Shown piece after piece: positions 25,901 to 34,942 of a stretch of DNA of 64,000 nt. Origin of the DNA: Brevirhabdus sp. (GTDB taxonomy: Bacteria > Pseudomonadota > Alphaproteobacteria > Rhodobacterales > Rhodobacteraceae). A program made the translations under genes and the position numbers. The DNA is taken from positions 1 through 64,000 of the forward strand of contig JAGXFH010000052.1 in NCBI GenBank assembly GCA_024637315.1, read 5' to 3'. The notes under the pieces were generated by a model. The model was not told the origin of the DNA, did not search any database, and saw only the letters and a list, made by a program, of their open reading frames with translations. Within the stretch, counting starts at the first letter, position 1, and each line of letters opens with the position of its first letter.

Positions 25901-27307
25901 ATGCGCAAAGCCTTCATTGGTCCGCAATTGCGGCAGCTCCGCCGGGACCGCGAACTGACGCAGTCCGAAATGGCGCAGGCCCTTGGGGTCAGCGCGTCGT
26001 ACATCAACATGCTGGAAAACAATCAGCGCAGCCTTTCGGTTCAGATGTTGATGGCGATTTCAGAGACCTACGAGGTTGATTGGCGAAACCTGGTCAAGGA
26101 TCCGCCGCGCAACCTGCTGGTCGATCTGCGGAACATCCTTCAGGATCCCGCATTCGGTTCCGAGGTTCCTGACTTGCAGGAACTGCGCGCCGCGATCGAC
26201 CATGCGCCGCGCTTTGTCGATTGTTTCGTCAAGCTGCATCGGAACCACAGCACGACGCTTGAAAAGATCATGCGGCAGGACGAGGCCGGTCCCAGCCAGG
26301 CACTGGCCGAAGCGTCGCCAGAGGCGCTGATCTATGATTTCTTCCGCGACAACGACAATTACTTCAACCTGCTGGAACGCGAGGCCGAGGCTTTGCGGAT
26401 GGAAGAGCCCTGCACCAGCGAAGATGTGTATTTCGTCCTGAAGAACCGGTTGAAGGAGAAGCACGGGATCACCGCGCGGACCCGGCCGATGGAAGAGATG
26501 CAGGAAGCCCTGCGGCTTTATGACAAGAAGGCGAGGGCGGTGTATCTGTCAGAGGCTCTGGATTTCCAGAATCGGGTCTTTCAACTGGCGCATGTGCTCT
26601 GCCTTGTCGAGTTCGATGGCGCGCTGGAAGAGCTGACGGCATCCAGCGGGATCAAGAACGATCGCGGAATTGCCCGCTGCCAGGTCGAGTTGGCCAATTA
26701 TTTCGCGGCGGCGTTTCTGATGCCTTACCGGGAATTTCGCAAGACCGCCGAGAAAACCCGCTATGACGTTTCGCGGATTGCGGCCAAATTCAACTGTTCG
26801 TATGAACAGGTCTGTCATCGGTTGACCACGATGCAGCGCCCCAACGCCAAGGGCGTGCCGTTCTTTTTTCTAAGGATCGACCGGGCCGGGAACGTGTCAA
26901 AACGGTTCAACGCGACATCTTTCAATCTGGCTGAATTCGGCGGATCCTGTCCCGTCTGGAATATCCACACGGCGTTCCGCTCTCCGGGAGAGGTGTTGCC
27001 GCAATTCGTGGAACTGCCGGACGGAAAACGCTATTTCACGTTGAGCAGGACATCAGACCGGCCATCGTTCAGCAATGACACCAAGGACCATCGTCTGACC
27101 GTCGCGATCGGGTGTGAAATGAAATATGCGCATCTGGTGGGCTATGCCAAGGCGTTCAATTTCCAGGTTCCAAACCTGTTCAGTCCAATCGGAATCAACT
27201 GTCACGTCTGCCCGCGCCAAGCCTGCGCACAGCGCGCGCATCAGCCGATGTTCATGGAACTTCCCATTGACCTTCGGCGGCGTGGGAATACCCGGTACGA
27301 AAGCTGA
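25901..27307 (+). CDS. ScfR/RamB-type XRE transcriptional regulator with degenerate IrrE domain
   Basis: A 468-residue regulator. The Cro/C1 helix-turn-helix lies at residues about 8-62 (QLRRDRELTQSEMAQALGVS). The middle contains the IrrE/ImmA-like domain, but the peptidase HExxH is replaced (LAHVLCL), as in other members of this family. The C-terminal part has a cysteine cluster INCHVCPRQACAQRAHQP typical of short-chain-acyl-CoA regulators such as RamB, which govern acetate and propionate metabolism by sensing acyl-CoA or related metabolites. Next to a candidate oxalyl-CoA reductase and sucCD, control of acyl-CoA-linked genes is plausible. The start ATG at 25901 gives the canonical MRKAFIGPQLRQLR. 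Confidence 0.9.
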   Translation: MRKAFIGPQLRQLRRDRELTQSEMAQALGVSASYINMLENNQRSLSVQMLMAISETYEVDWRNLVKDPPRNLLVDLRNILQDPAFGSEVPDLQELRAAIDHAPRFVDCFVKLHRNHSTTLEKIMRQDEAGPSQALAEASPEALIYDFFRDNDNYFNLLEREAEALRMEEPCTSEDVYFVLKNRLKEKHGITARTRPMEEMQEALRLYDKKARAVYLSEALDFQNRVFQLAHVLCLVEFDGALEELTASSGIKNDRGIARCQVELANYFAAAFLMPYREFRKTAEKTRYDVSRIAAKFNCSYEQVCHRLTTMQRPNAKGVPFFFLRIDRAGNVSKRFNATSFNLAEFGGSCPVWNIHTAFRSPGEVLPQFVELPDGKRYFTLSRTSDRPSFSNDTKDHRLTVAIGCEMKYAHLVGYAKAFNFQVPNLFSPIGINCHVCPRQACAQRAHQPMFMELPIDLRRRGNTRYES

Positions 27308-27320
27308 CCCAGCCGTCCAA

Positions 27321-27354
27321 GCGGGCCGACGACGACAACGCCGCGTCGGCCCGC
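27321..27354. terminator. Bidirectional hairpin terminator between regulator and sucD
   Basis: GCGGGCCGAC (27321-27330) pairs perfectly with GTCGGCCCGC (27345-27354) across a 14-base loop, between two convergent genes. There is no long T-run, so efficiency is uncertain. Confidence 0.65.
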
Positions 27355-27363
27355 AAGGTCTTG

Positions 27364-28263
27364 CTATTTCAACATTTCAACGAGGGTTTCCCCTAGTTTC
27401 GCGGGCGAAGGAGATACCTGGATCCCAGCGGATTGCATGGCTTCGATCTTGTCTTCGGCACCGCCCTTGCCGCCCGAGATTACGGCTCCTGCATGGCCCA
27501 TCGTCCGGCCCGGAGGTGCTGTGCGACCGGCGATGAACCCGACAGTCGGCTTCGACCTGCCGCGCTTGGCCTCGTCCTTGAGGAACTGCGCCGCGTCCTC
27601 TTCGGCAGAGCCGCCGATCTCTCCGATCATTATGATCGACTGGGTTTCCGGGTCGGCAAGGAAAAGCTCCAACACGTCGATGAACTCTGTCCCCTTGACC
27701 GGGTCGCCGCCAATCCCGACGGCAGTGGTCTGGCCCAGCCCCGCCATGGTGGTCTGAAAAACCGCTTCATAGGTCAGTGTGCCCGACCGTGACAGCACGC
27801 CAACCGATCCCTTGCGAAAAATGGACCCCGGCATGATGCCGATCTTGCATTCATCGGGGGTCATCAGGCCGGGGCAGTTGGGGCCGACAAGTCGGCTGGG
27901 AGAAGCGTCGAGTTTTTCCTTCACGCGCACCATGTCGAGGACGGGAACGCCCTCGGTGATGCAGGTGATCAGGTCGATGCCGGCGTCGATGGCTTCCTCG
28001 ATCGCGGCGGCTGCGCCCGCAGGGGGCACGTAGATCACGCTGGCGGTGGCGCCGGTGGCGTCCTTCGCCTCGGCGACGCTGGCATAGATCGGCAGCGTTT
28101 CGCCATTCGCGCCGGTCCAGTTGGTGCCGCCCTTCTTGGGATGGGTTCCGGCGACCATCTTGGTGCCGTGATAGGCCAGCGCCTGTTCGGTATGGAACGT
28201 GCCGGTCTTGCCGGTCAGACCCTGGACGATGATCTTGGTGTCTTTGTTGATCAGAATGGACAT
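27364..28263 (-). CDS. sucD: Succinyl-CoA synthetase, alpha subunit (or related acyl-CoA ligase)
   Basis: A 299-residue CoA-ligase alpha subunit with a CoA-binding Rossmann domain ([20 protein letters not shown]), the PNCPGLM block and the phosphohistidine region [18 protein letters not shown] (the His in MGHAG is the phosphorylated residue). The length matches SucD. It pairs with the preceding sucC, 4 bp away. Unusually, it is not beside mdh/sucAB as in typical Rhodobacterales TCA clusters but in an oxalate region, read from a promoter facing gntR-oxc-frc. It may therefore be a second copy that supplies succinyl-CoA for CoA transfer to oxalate; malate-CoA ligase is an alternative. Ligase function is sure, pathway use is inference. 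Confidence 0.93.
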   Translation of the reverse strand: MSILINKDTKIIVQGLTGKTGTFHTEQALAYHGTKMVAGTHPKKGGTNWTGANGETLPIYASVAEAKDATGATASVIYVPPAGAAAAIEEAIDAGIDLITCITEGVPVLDMVRVKEKLDASPSRLVGPNCPGLMTPDECKIGIMPGSIFRKGSVGVLSRSGTLTYEAVFQTTMAGLGQTTAVGIGGDPVKGTEFIDVLELFLADPETQSIIMIGEIGGSAEEDAAQFLKDEAKRGRSKPTVGFIAGRTAPPGRTMGHAGAVISGGKGGAEDKIEAMQSAGIQVSPSPAKLGETLVEMLK

Positions 28264-28267
28264 GGGC

Positions 28268-29461
28268 CTACCCTTTCACGGCTTTGACGATCTTCTGGGC
28301 GGCATCGTCCAGATCGTCGGCGGCGATGACGTTGAGGCCGCTTTCATTGATGATCTTCTTGCCTTCTTCGACCTTCGTGCCTTCCAGCCGGACCACAAGC
28401 GGTACCTTTAGGCCGACATCCTTGACCGCCTGCACGACGCCCTCGGCGATCACGTCACAACGCATGATACCGCCGAAGATGTTCACCAGAATACCTTTGA
28501 CGTTCGGATCAGAGGTGATGATCTTGAAGGCTGCGGTAACCTTTTCGGTCGTCGCGCCGCCGCCCACATCCAGGAAGTTGGCGGGTTCGGCCCCGTAGAG
28601 CTTGATGATATCCATGGTCGCCATGGCAAGCCCTGCTCCGTTGACCATGCAGCCGATCTCGCCATCGAGGGCGATATAGGCGAGGTCGTATTTCGAGGCT
28701 TCGATTTCCTTGGCGTCCTCTTCGGTCTCGTCGCGGTATTCCATGATGTCGGGATGCCGGAAGAGCGCATTGCCGTCGAAGGAGACCTTGGCATCCAGCA
28801 CCTGAATGTCATTCGACTTGGTGACGATCAGCGGGTTGATCTCCAGCAGGCTCATGTCCTTGCTGGTGAAGGCCTCGTAAAGCGTACGGAACAGCTTGTT
28901 GCCCTGCTCGCGGGCAGTTCCGGTCAGGCCATATGCATCGGCCAGCTTTTCGGCATCCGCGTCGGTCACGCCCTTCGAGGCGGTGATGCCAATGGTGTGG
29001 ATCTTCTCGGGGGTCTCCTCGGCGACCGCCTCGATATCCATCCCGCCCTCGGTCGATGCGACAAAGGACACCTTGCCGGTCTCGCGATCCACAAGGATGG
29101 ACAGATAGAGTTCGCGGTCGATCTCGGCGCCATCTTCGATGTAGAGGCGGTTCACCTGCTTGCCCGCCGGGCCAGTCTGCTTGGTTACAAGGGTGTTGCC
29201 CAGCATCTCCTTGGCGTTGGCCAACGCATCCTCCGCCGAAAACGAGACCCGGACGCCGCCCTTGGCATCGCCTGGCAGTTCCTTGAACTTGCCCTTGCCG
29301 CGACCTCCCGCATGGATCTGGCTCTTGACGACCCAGACCGGTCCGGGCATCGAAGCGACGGCGGCCTCTGCCTGATCCAGGCTGGTGATCGCAACGCCAT
29401 TCGCAACCGGCGCGCCGAAACCCTTGAGGACTTCCTTGGCCTGATGTTCGTGGATGTTCAT
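28268..29461 (-). CDS. sucC: Succinyl-CoA synthetase, beta subunit (or related acyl-CoA ligase)
   Basis: A 397-residue ATP-grasp subunit: N-terminal [19 protein letters not shown], the glycine-rich [12 protein letters not shown], the metal-binding LEINPLIV and [10 protein letters not shown], and the C-terminal [19 protein letters not shown]. It binds nucleotide and the acid substrate, and forms the ligase with SucD. The sequence is canonical for an alphaproteobacterial SucC, with no obvious change that would assign it to malate. It follows the isochorismatase-fold gene by 23 bp, so a three-gene leftward operon (hydrolase-sucC-sucD) is likely. Confidence 0.94.
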   Translation of the reverse strand: MNIHEHQAKEVLKGFGAPVANGVAITSLDQAEAAVASMPGPVWVVKSQIHAGGRGKGKFKELPGDAKGGVRVSFSAEDALANAKEMLGNTLVTKQTGPAGKQVNRLYIEDGAEIDRELYLSILVDRETGKVSFVASTEGGMDIEAVAEETPEKIHTIGITASKGVTDADAEKLADAYGLTGTAREQGNKLFRTLYEAFTSKDMSLLEINPLIVTKSNDIQVLDAKVSFDGNALFRHPDIMEYRDETEEDAKEIEASKYDLAYIALDGEIGCMVNGAGLAMATMDIIKLYGAEPANFLDVGGGATTEKVTAAFKIITSDPNVKGILVNIFGGIMRCDVIAEGVVQAVKDVGLKVPLVVRLEGTKVEEGKKIINESGLNVIAADDLDDAAQKIVKAVKG

Positions 29462-29484
29462 CTAATTCTCCCTGAAGTTGTGTA

Positions 29485-30027
29485 TCACTTGATCAGTGGC
29501 AGCATCTGCCTGAATGCTTCCGTGCCCGCCTGACCCAACCACTCGAATATGACCATTTCCGTGGTGACGATGCTCACACCTGCAGCGCTTAGGCGCGCAA
29601 GGCAAGCCATCTCGCTTTCCGCAGTTCGAGAGGCGGTGGCATCGGAGACCACGAAGACCTCGTATCCCTCTTCGACGAGGCTGGCGGCTGTCTGGACGAC
29701 GCAGATATGCGCCTCCATCCCGGTCAGGATCGCCTGACGTCGACCGAGTTCCCTGAACGCAGCCGAGAAACCCTGATCCTCCATGCAGGAGAAGTGCATC
29801 TTTGGTATGACCACGGCATCCCCGGCAGCCTTCCGGATTTCCGGAATGGTGTGCCCAAGACCTTGCGGATACTGTTCTGTCAAGAGTGCGGGAACGCCGG
29901 TTTTGGCAGCGGCCTGCAACAGCAGGCGCGCGTTCTTGATGGTGCGCGCGGGGGCGATCATTGCGGGAACCAGCCGTTCCTGCATATCAATCACAACAAG
30001 CGCGGAATCATTTGCCCTGATCAGCAA
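29485..30027 (-). CDS. Isochorismatase-fold cysteine hydrolase
   Basis: A 180-residue hydrolase of the isochorismatase-like family (YcaC/nicotinamidase relatives). The catalytic triad is visible: Asp in ALVVIDMQ, Lys in PKMHFSCM and Cys in GMEAHICVVQTA. It probably hydrolyses an amide or related bond. It starts at TTG 30027 (no ATG is available before the catalytic Asp) with a GGGG ribosome-binding site. It heads the leftward arm of a divergon with sucC and sucD, facing gntR-oxc-frc. Family members act on oxamate, ureidoacrylate, biuret and similar compounds, so release of oxalate from an amide is one possibility. Substrate unknown. Confidence 0.85.
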   Translation of the reverse strand: MLIRANDSALVVIDMQERLVPAMIAPARTIKNARLLLQAAAKTGVPALLTEQYPQGLGHTIPEIRKAAGDAVVIPKMHFSCMEDQGFSAAFRELGRRQAILTGMEAHICVVQTAASLVEEGYEVFVVSDATASRTAESEMACLARLSAAGVSIVTTEMVIFEWLGQAGTEAFRQMLPLIK

Positions 30028-30061
30028 TTATTCGGCCCCCCGAAACATGAATTTATAGGCA

Positions 30062-30075
30062 TGTGGTATACCACA
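30062..30075. promoter_or_regulatory. Candidate GntR/FCD operator 1
   Basis: TGTGGTATACCACA is a perfect 14-bp palindrome containing the TGGTATACCA core typical of FadR/VanR-type GntR regulators. It lies 35 bp upstream of the hydrolase start and downstream of a TTGACA on the minus strand (30089-30084). Confidence 0.75.
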
Positions 30076-30145
30076 ACCCAAAATGTCAAATGTTTTCTAG
30101 GGAATCTGATAAAAAGAAATCGTTTGACTGATAGAGTCGCAGGTG

Positions 30146-30159
30146 TAAGGTATACCACA
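30146..30159. promoter_or_regulatory. Candidate GntR/FCD operator 2
   Basis: TAAGGTATACCACA shares 12 of 14 positions with operator 1, including the whole GGTATACCACA stretch. It is 60 bp upstream of the gntR start and follows TTGACT (30124-30129), so it may overlap the -10 region of the rightward promoter. Its centre is exactly 84 bp from that of operator 1. Confidence 0.72.
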
Positions 30160-30220
30160 CACCGTCCGGAAACGGAGGTGGACAAAATCATGACGCAGCC
30201 GGCGTCGGGGGGATGATTTG

Positions 30221-30946
30221 GTGGCGATTGGCGACAAGCTTAGCCCAATAGCAGAAAGCTTTACATTGAAGGATCACACCTTCACCGTGTTGCGCGCCGC
30301 GATCCTGGACATGGATATCTACCAGCCCGATGCGGACCTGCGGCTGGACGAGCGTAAGCTGGCCGAAAGGCTTGGCATATCGCGCACTCCTGTCCGCGAG
30401 GCCCTGGCCAGGTTGGCGCAAGAGAATCTGGTGCAGATCGTGCCTCGCAAGGGCGTTTTCGTATGCCGCAAGTCCCGTGAAGAGATTCTGGAAATGGTCG
30501 TGACATGGGCTGCGCTGGAAAGTATGGCGGCCCGTCTGGCGACTGAGAATGCGACAGACGCGCAGATCAAGGCGCTGCGGAAATTCGCGATGAAGCACAG
30601 CAGCGATGCCGTGCGCGCGGATATCGAGGAATACTCGGACGCTAACGTCGTCTTTCATCAGACCATCCTGGAGCTGTCGGGCTGCTCGCTTCTGCGGACG
30701 ACGGCGGATGGGCTGTTCACCCATATGCAGGCTGTTCGGCGGCGGGCGATGGGTGAGAGCGACCGCGCGCGGCGCTCGGTTGCCGACCATATGGAAATCA
30801 TCGACGCTCTTGCGTCGCGCAATGCCGATCTGGCGTCGCGCCGCGTACGAGAGCACACGATGCGGTTGCATGATCACATAAGCAAGACATGGACCCGTCT
30901 GGAATCAATCGGTTCGCTGAGACAAGCGGCCAACGAAGCCAACTGA
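30221..30946 (+). CDS. GntR-family regulator with FCD sensor domain
   Basis: About 241 residues. The winged helix-turn-helix (residues about 15-80: [21 protein letters not shown]) is the classic GntR form, followed by an all-helical FCD domain ([20 protein letters not shown], then the metal-coordinating [15 protein letters not shown] and [11 protein letters not shown], with histidines at the usual positions). The FCD type usually binds organic acids. GTG at 30221 is preferred over TTG 30218, since GGGGGGA lies about 8 bp upstream. It starts the rightward arm with oxc 17 bp downstream, so it should respond to oxalate or a derivative; the two palindromes upstream are its likely binding sites. 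Confidence 0.92.
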   Translation: MAIGDKLSPIAESFTLKDHTFTVLRAAILDMDIYQPDADLRLDERKLAERLGISRTPVREALARLAQENLVQIVPRKGVFVCRKSREEILEMVVTWAALESMAARLATENATDAQIKALRKFAMKHSSDAVRADIEEYSDANVVFHQTILELSGCSLLRTTADGLFTHMQAVRRRAMGESDRARRSVADHMEIIDALASRNADLASRRVREHTMRLHDHISKTWTRLESIGSLRQAANEAN

Positions 30947-30963
30947 AATTCGCGAGGAAGAGC

Positions 30964-32715
30964 ATGACCCAATCCGCAACGGCGCAAAGCGTGGATGCAA
31001 CATCAGAGCAGGCACAGTCGGGGGCGTTGACCGATGGCTTCCACCTGCTGATCGACGCGCTCAAGCTGAACGACGTAAAGACAATTTACGGAGTTCCGGG
31101 AATTCCGATTACCGATTTCGGCCGCATGGCGCAGGCTTCCGGCATTCGGGTCCTGTCGTTCCGGCATGAACAGAACGCGGGCAACGCCGCCGCCATCGCG
31201 GGCTTTCTGACCAAGAAGCCGGGAATATGCCTGACGGTTTCCGCGCCGGGCTTTCTCAACGGTCTCACCGCCCTTGCCCATGCAACGACCAATTGCTGGC
31301 CGATGATCCTGATGTCGGGATCGTCCGAGCGCGAAGTCGTCGACCTGATGCAGGGTGATTACGAGGAAATGGACCAGCTGGCAATCGCCAAGCCGCTTTG
31401 CAAGGCGGCCTACCGGATCCTGCATGCGGAAGATATCGGCATCGGCGTCGCGCGTGCCATCCGCGCCGCGGTTTCCGGGCGCCCGGGCGGGGTCTATCTC
31501 GATATTCCCGGCGCATTGCTGGGGCAGGTGATGGATGAGGTCAAGGGTCAGAAGTCGCTGGTCAAGGTCATTGACCCCGCGCCCGCCCAGATCCCCGCGC
31601 CCGACGCCGTTGCCCGCGCGCTGGATGTCATCAAGGGCGCCAAGAAGCCGCTGATCATTCTTGGCAAGGGTGCGGCCTATGCACAGGCCGACGATCTGGT
31701 CCGCGAGTTCGTGGAAACCAGCGGTATCCCCTACCTGCCGATGAGCATGGCCAAGGGACTGCTGCCCGATACCCACGACCTGTCTGCCGGTCCCGCGCGG
31801 TCGCTGGTTCTGAAAGAGGCCGACGTGGTCATCATGGTAGGCGCGCGGCTGAACTGGCTGTTGAGCCACGGCAAGGGCAAGCAATGGGGCGCGCCCCATT
31901 CGACGAAGTTCGTTCAGATCGACATCGAGCCGAAGGAGATGGACAGCAACGTCGAGATCGTCGCACCCCTTGTGGGTGATATCGGGTCGGTCCTGTCCGC
32001 GCTGCTGGATGGCATGGGCAAGGACTGGCAGAAGGCGCCTTCCGACTGGACCGAAGCGGTCAAGGCCAAGAAGGACACGAACATCGCGCGGATGGCCGCC
32101 AAATTACAGAACAACAACGTGCCGATGGATTACGAAGGCGCGCTTGGCGCGTTGAAGAAGATCATCGCCGAGCGGCCTGATGCGATCCTGGTGAACGAGG
32201 GCGCCAATACGCTCGATTTCGCACGATCGATCATCGACATGTACAAGCCCCGCAAACGGCTGGACGTCGGAACCTGGGGTGTCATGGGTGTCGGAATGGG
32301 AAGCGCGATTGCCGCTGCGGTCGAAACCGGCCATCCCGTGCTTTGCGTCGAGGGCGACAGCGCCTTCGGCTTCTCGGGCATGGAGGTCGAGACGATCTGC
32401 CGCTACAATCTTCCGGTCTGCATTGTGGTCTTCAACAACAACGGCATCTATCGCGGCACCGACAAGAACGAGTCAGGTGGCGAGGATGTGGCGACCACGG
32501 TGTTCGTCGAAAACGCTCGCTACGACATGATGATGAAGGCTTTCGGTGGCGAAGGTGTGAATGTCGCCAACCCCGATGAATTGAGCCGCGCGGTCAATGC
32601 CGCAATGGACTCGGGCAAGCCGACCCTGATCAACGCCATGATCGACCCCGCTGCCGGCAAGGAAAGCGGCAATATCGGTAGTCTCAACCCGGTCAGCGTC
32701 GTCGGGAAGAAGTAA
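30964..32715 (+). CDS. oxc: Oxalyl-CoA decarboxylase
   Basis: A 583-residue thiamine-diphosphate enzyme that splits oxalyl-CoA to formyl-CoA and CO2. The N-terminal pyrimidine-binding domain has [10 protein letters not shown] and [14 protein letters not shown] (the catalytic glutamate), and the C-terminal domain has the ThDP/magnesium motif [20 protein letters not shown] followed by [10 protein letters not shown], which matches oxalyl-CoA decarboxylase rather than acetolactate synthase. The ATG at 30964 with GAGGAAG is chosen; the frame from 30889 would overlap gntR. It is followed 41 bp later by frc, its functional partner. Confidence 0.95.
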   Translation: MTQSATAQSVDATSEQAQSGALTDGFHLLIDALKLNDVKTIYGVPGIPITDFGRMAQASGIRVLSFRHEQNAGNAAAIAGFLTKKPGICLTVSAPGFLNGLTALAHATTNCWPMILMSGSSEREVVDLMQGDYEEMDQLAIAKPLCKAAYRILHAEDIGIGVARAIRAAVSGRPGGVYLDIPGALLGQVMDEVKGQKSLVKVIDPAPAQIPAPDAVARALDVIKGAKKPLIILGKGAAYAQADDLVREFVETSGIPYLPMSMAKGLLPDTHDLSAGPARSLVLKEADVVIMVGARLNWLLSHGKGKQWGAPHSTKFVQIDIEPKEMDSNVEIVAPLVGDIGSVLSALLDGMGKDWQKAPSDWTEAVKAKKDTNIARMAAKLQNNNVPMDYEGALGALKKIIAERPDAILVNEGANTLDFARSIIDMYKPRKRLDVGTWGVMGVGMGSAIAAAVETGHPVLCVEGDSAFGFSGMEVETICRYNLPVCIVVFNNNGIYRGTDKNESGGEDVATTVFVENARYDMMMKAFGGEGVNVANPDELSRAVNAAMDSGKPTLINAMIDPAAGKESGNIGSLNPVSVVGKK

Positions 32716-32756
32716 GCCCGACCGCAAAGAACAACTTCTAAAGACAGGAATTCGGA

Positions 32757-34016
32757 ATGAAAGCTCTGGAAGGCGTCAAGATACTCGATTTCACTCACGT
32801 TCAGTCGGGTCCGACCTGCACGCAGTTGCTGGCCTGGTTCGGCGCCGACGTGATAAAGGTCGAGCGGCCAGGGGTCGGCGATGCGACGCGCAAGCAGCTT
32901 GTGGATGTGCCGGGCGCGGACAGCCTGTATTTCACGATGCTGAACCACAACAAGCGCTCGATCGAGTTGAACCCGAAGACGCCCGAGGGCAAGAAGGTTC
33001 TGACCCGCCTGGTCGAGGAATGCGACGTGCTGGTCGAGAACTTCGCCCCAGGCGCGCTGGACCGGATGGGATTCTCCTGGGAGAATATCCAGACGATCAA
33101 TCCGCGCATCATCATGGCGTCGATCAAGGGCTTCGGACCCGGCAAGTATCAGGATTGCAAGGTCTATGAAAACGTCGCGCAATGCGCGGGCGGCTCTGCG
33201 TCGACGACCGGTTTCCGCGATGGCCCACCACTCGTGACCGGTGCCCAGATTGGGGATTCTGGCACCGGTCTTCATCTGGCGCTTGGCATCGTGACCGCCC
33301 TTTTCCAGCGCGAGAAATCGGGTCGGGGTCAGAAGGTTTCGGCGGCGATGCAGGATGGCGTGCTGAACCTCGCCCGGGTCAAGCTGCGCGACCAGCAGCG
33401 GCTTGCGGCAGGTCCGCTGGAGGAATATTCTCAATTCGGCGAAGGCATCCCGTTTGGCGATGCAGTGCCGCGTGCGGGCAATGACAGTGGGGGTGGACAA
33501 CCGGGGCGCATCCTCAAATGCAAGGGATGGGAGCAGGATCCCAACGCCTACACCTACTTCATCATTCAGGCCGCGATCTGGGACAAGGTCTGCGACGTGA
33601 TCGGCGAGCCGGAATGGAAGACCAAGGATGGCTTCGCCAAGCCCAAGGACCGCCTGGACAAGCTGAACCAGATTTTCGACCGGATCGAACAATGGACCAT
33701 GACCATGACCAAGTTCGAGGTGATGGACACTTGCAATCCGCATGACATTCCCGTCGGCCCGATCCTGTCGATGAAAGAGATCATGGAGGACGAGGGCCTT
33801 TACGCGACTGGAACTCTGGTCAAGGTGCCGCATCCCGAGCGCGGCGAATATGTCTCGGTCGGGTGCCCGATCAAGTTGTCGGACAGCGACGTCAAGGTCG
33901 AGCGGTCGCCGCTTCTGGGTGAGCATACCAGGCAGATCCTGTCCGATGTGCTGGGATATGCGGGCACTGAGTTGGACGAGATCATCGCCTCGGGTGCGGT
34001 CGGGGAGGTCAAGTGA
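32757..34016 (+). CDS. frc: Formyl-CoA:oxalate CoA-transferase
   Basis: A 419-residue class III CoA-transferase. The N-terminus [20 protein letters not shown] and the catalytic aspartate in IGDSGTGLH (D167, matching Asp169 of the Oxalobacter enzyme) are diagnostic, and the glycine loop appears as SGGGQPG. It moves CoA from formyl-CoA (or succinyl-CoA) to oxalate, making oxalyl-CoA for Oxc and releasing formate. Length matches Frc. It sits between oxc and the ALDH1L-like gene, overlapping the latter by one base. Confidence 0.95.
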   Translation: MKALEGVKILDFTHVQSGPTCTQLLAWFGADVIKVERPGVGDATRKQLVDVPGADSLYFTMLNHNKRSIELNPKTPEGKKVLTRLVEECDVLVENFAPGALDRMGFSWENIQTINPRIIMASIKGFGPGKYQDCKVYENVAQCAGGSASTTGFRDGPPLVTGAQIGDSGTGLHLALGIVTALFQREKSGRGQKVSAAMQDGVLNLARVKLRDQQRLAAGPLEEYSQFGEGIPFGDAVPRAGNDSGGGQPGRILKCKGWEQDPNAYTYFIIQAAIWDKVCDVIGEPEWKTKDGFAKPKDRLDKLNQIFDRIEQWTMTMTKFEVMDTCNPHDIPVGPILSMKEIMEDEGLYATGTLVKVPHPERGEYVSVGCPIKLSDSDVKVERSPLLGEHTRQILSDVLGYAGTELDEIIASGAVGEVK

Positions 34017-34933
34017 TGCGTTTGATCGTGATGGGTCAGCAGGCCTTCGGAAAGGACGTTCTGGCCACGCTTCTGGACGCCGGCATTGACGACGTCGTAG
34101 CGGTGTATTGCGAGCCCGACAAAGACGGCAAGCCAGTCGATCCGATCAAGGAGTTCGCGCTGGAAAAGGGCCTGCCTGTCCTGCAGCCTGCGCATTTCAA
34201 GGATCAGTCCACCATCGACGAACTGGCCGCGTTCAAGGCCGATCTGATGATCATGGCCTTCGTCAACGTCTTCGTTCCCGAGGTCGCGCGCGACACGCCC
34301 AATCATGGCTCGATCTGCTTCCACCCGTCGCTTCTGCCGCTGCACCGCGGGCCGTCGGCCGTCAACTGGCCGATCATCATGGGCAGCACCAAGTCGGGCT
34401 ATTCGTGGTTCTATCCTTCGGACGGGCTGGATGAAGGCGATATCCTTCTGCAATGGGAATGCGAGATCGGGCCGGACGATACGGTGATCGACCTCTATTT
34501 CAAGAAGATCTACCCGTCTGCCGTCGACTCGGCACTGAAGGTCTGCGATCTTTATCGCGACGGCAATCCTCCGCATATCGAACAGGACGAATCCAAGGCA
34601 ACATACGAACGGCGGTGCACCACAAAGCACTGCCAGATCGACTGGAACAAGCCAGTCAAGCAGGTTTACGACCTGATCCGCGGCACCAATCCGGCGCCGG
34701 GGGCTTGGACCACCCACAAGGGCCAAAAGATCAGCATCTACGATAGCGCCCGGGCCGAAGGTGACGGAACTTCGGGCCGGGTCGTGAACGTGTCGGAATC
34801 CGGCATCACGGTGCAATGCATCGGTGGTCGTATCCTCGTCAAACGCGTCAAGCCGGACGGTGGTGACAAGCAGGCGGCCTCCGCCTGGGCGGCCTCGGTC
34901 GGGTTGAGCGTTGGCGACAACATAGGAAATTAG
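34016..34933 (+). CDS. Formyltetrahydrofolate hydrolase/transferase, ALDH1L N-domain type
   Basis: A 305-residue stand-alone protein like the hydrolase domain of 10-formyltetrahydrofolate dehydrogenase (ALDH1L1): HPSLLPLHRGPSAVNWPIIM holds the catalytic histidine, SDGLDEGDILLQ the catalytic aspartate, and the C-terminal formyl-transferase-C-like domain has QIDWNKPVKQVYDLIRG. The aldehyde-dehydrogenase part is absent. It is not the housekeeping Fmt, as the whole block GPDDTVIDLYFKK looks like the ALDH1L group. The ATG at 34016 overlaps the frc stop (TGATG). Between frc and fhs it should handle formyl groups on tetrahydrofolate; whether it hydrolyses formyl-folate or exchanges formyl with CoA is not known. 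Confidence 0.8.
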   Translation: MRLIVMGQQAFGKDVLATLLDAGIDDVVAVYCEPDKDGKPVDPIKEFALEKGLPVLQPAHFKDQSTIDELAAFKADLMIMAFVNVFVPEVARDTPNHGSICFHPSLLPLHRGPSAVNWPIIMGSTKSGYSWFYPSDGLDEGDILLQWECEIGPDDTVIDLYFKKIYPSAVDSALKVCDLYRDGNPPHIEQDESKATYERRCTTKHCQIDWNKPVKQVYDLIRGTNPAPGAWTTHKGQKISIYDSARAEGDGTSGRVVNVSESGITVQCIGGRILVKRVKPDGGDKQAASAWAASVGLSVGDNIGN

Positions 34934-34942
34934 GAAAACATC

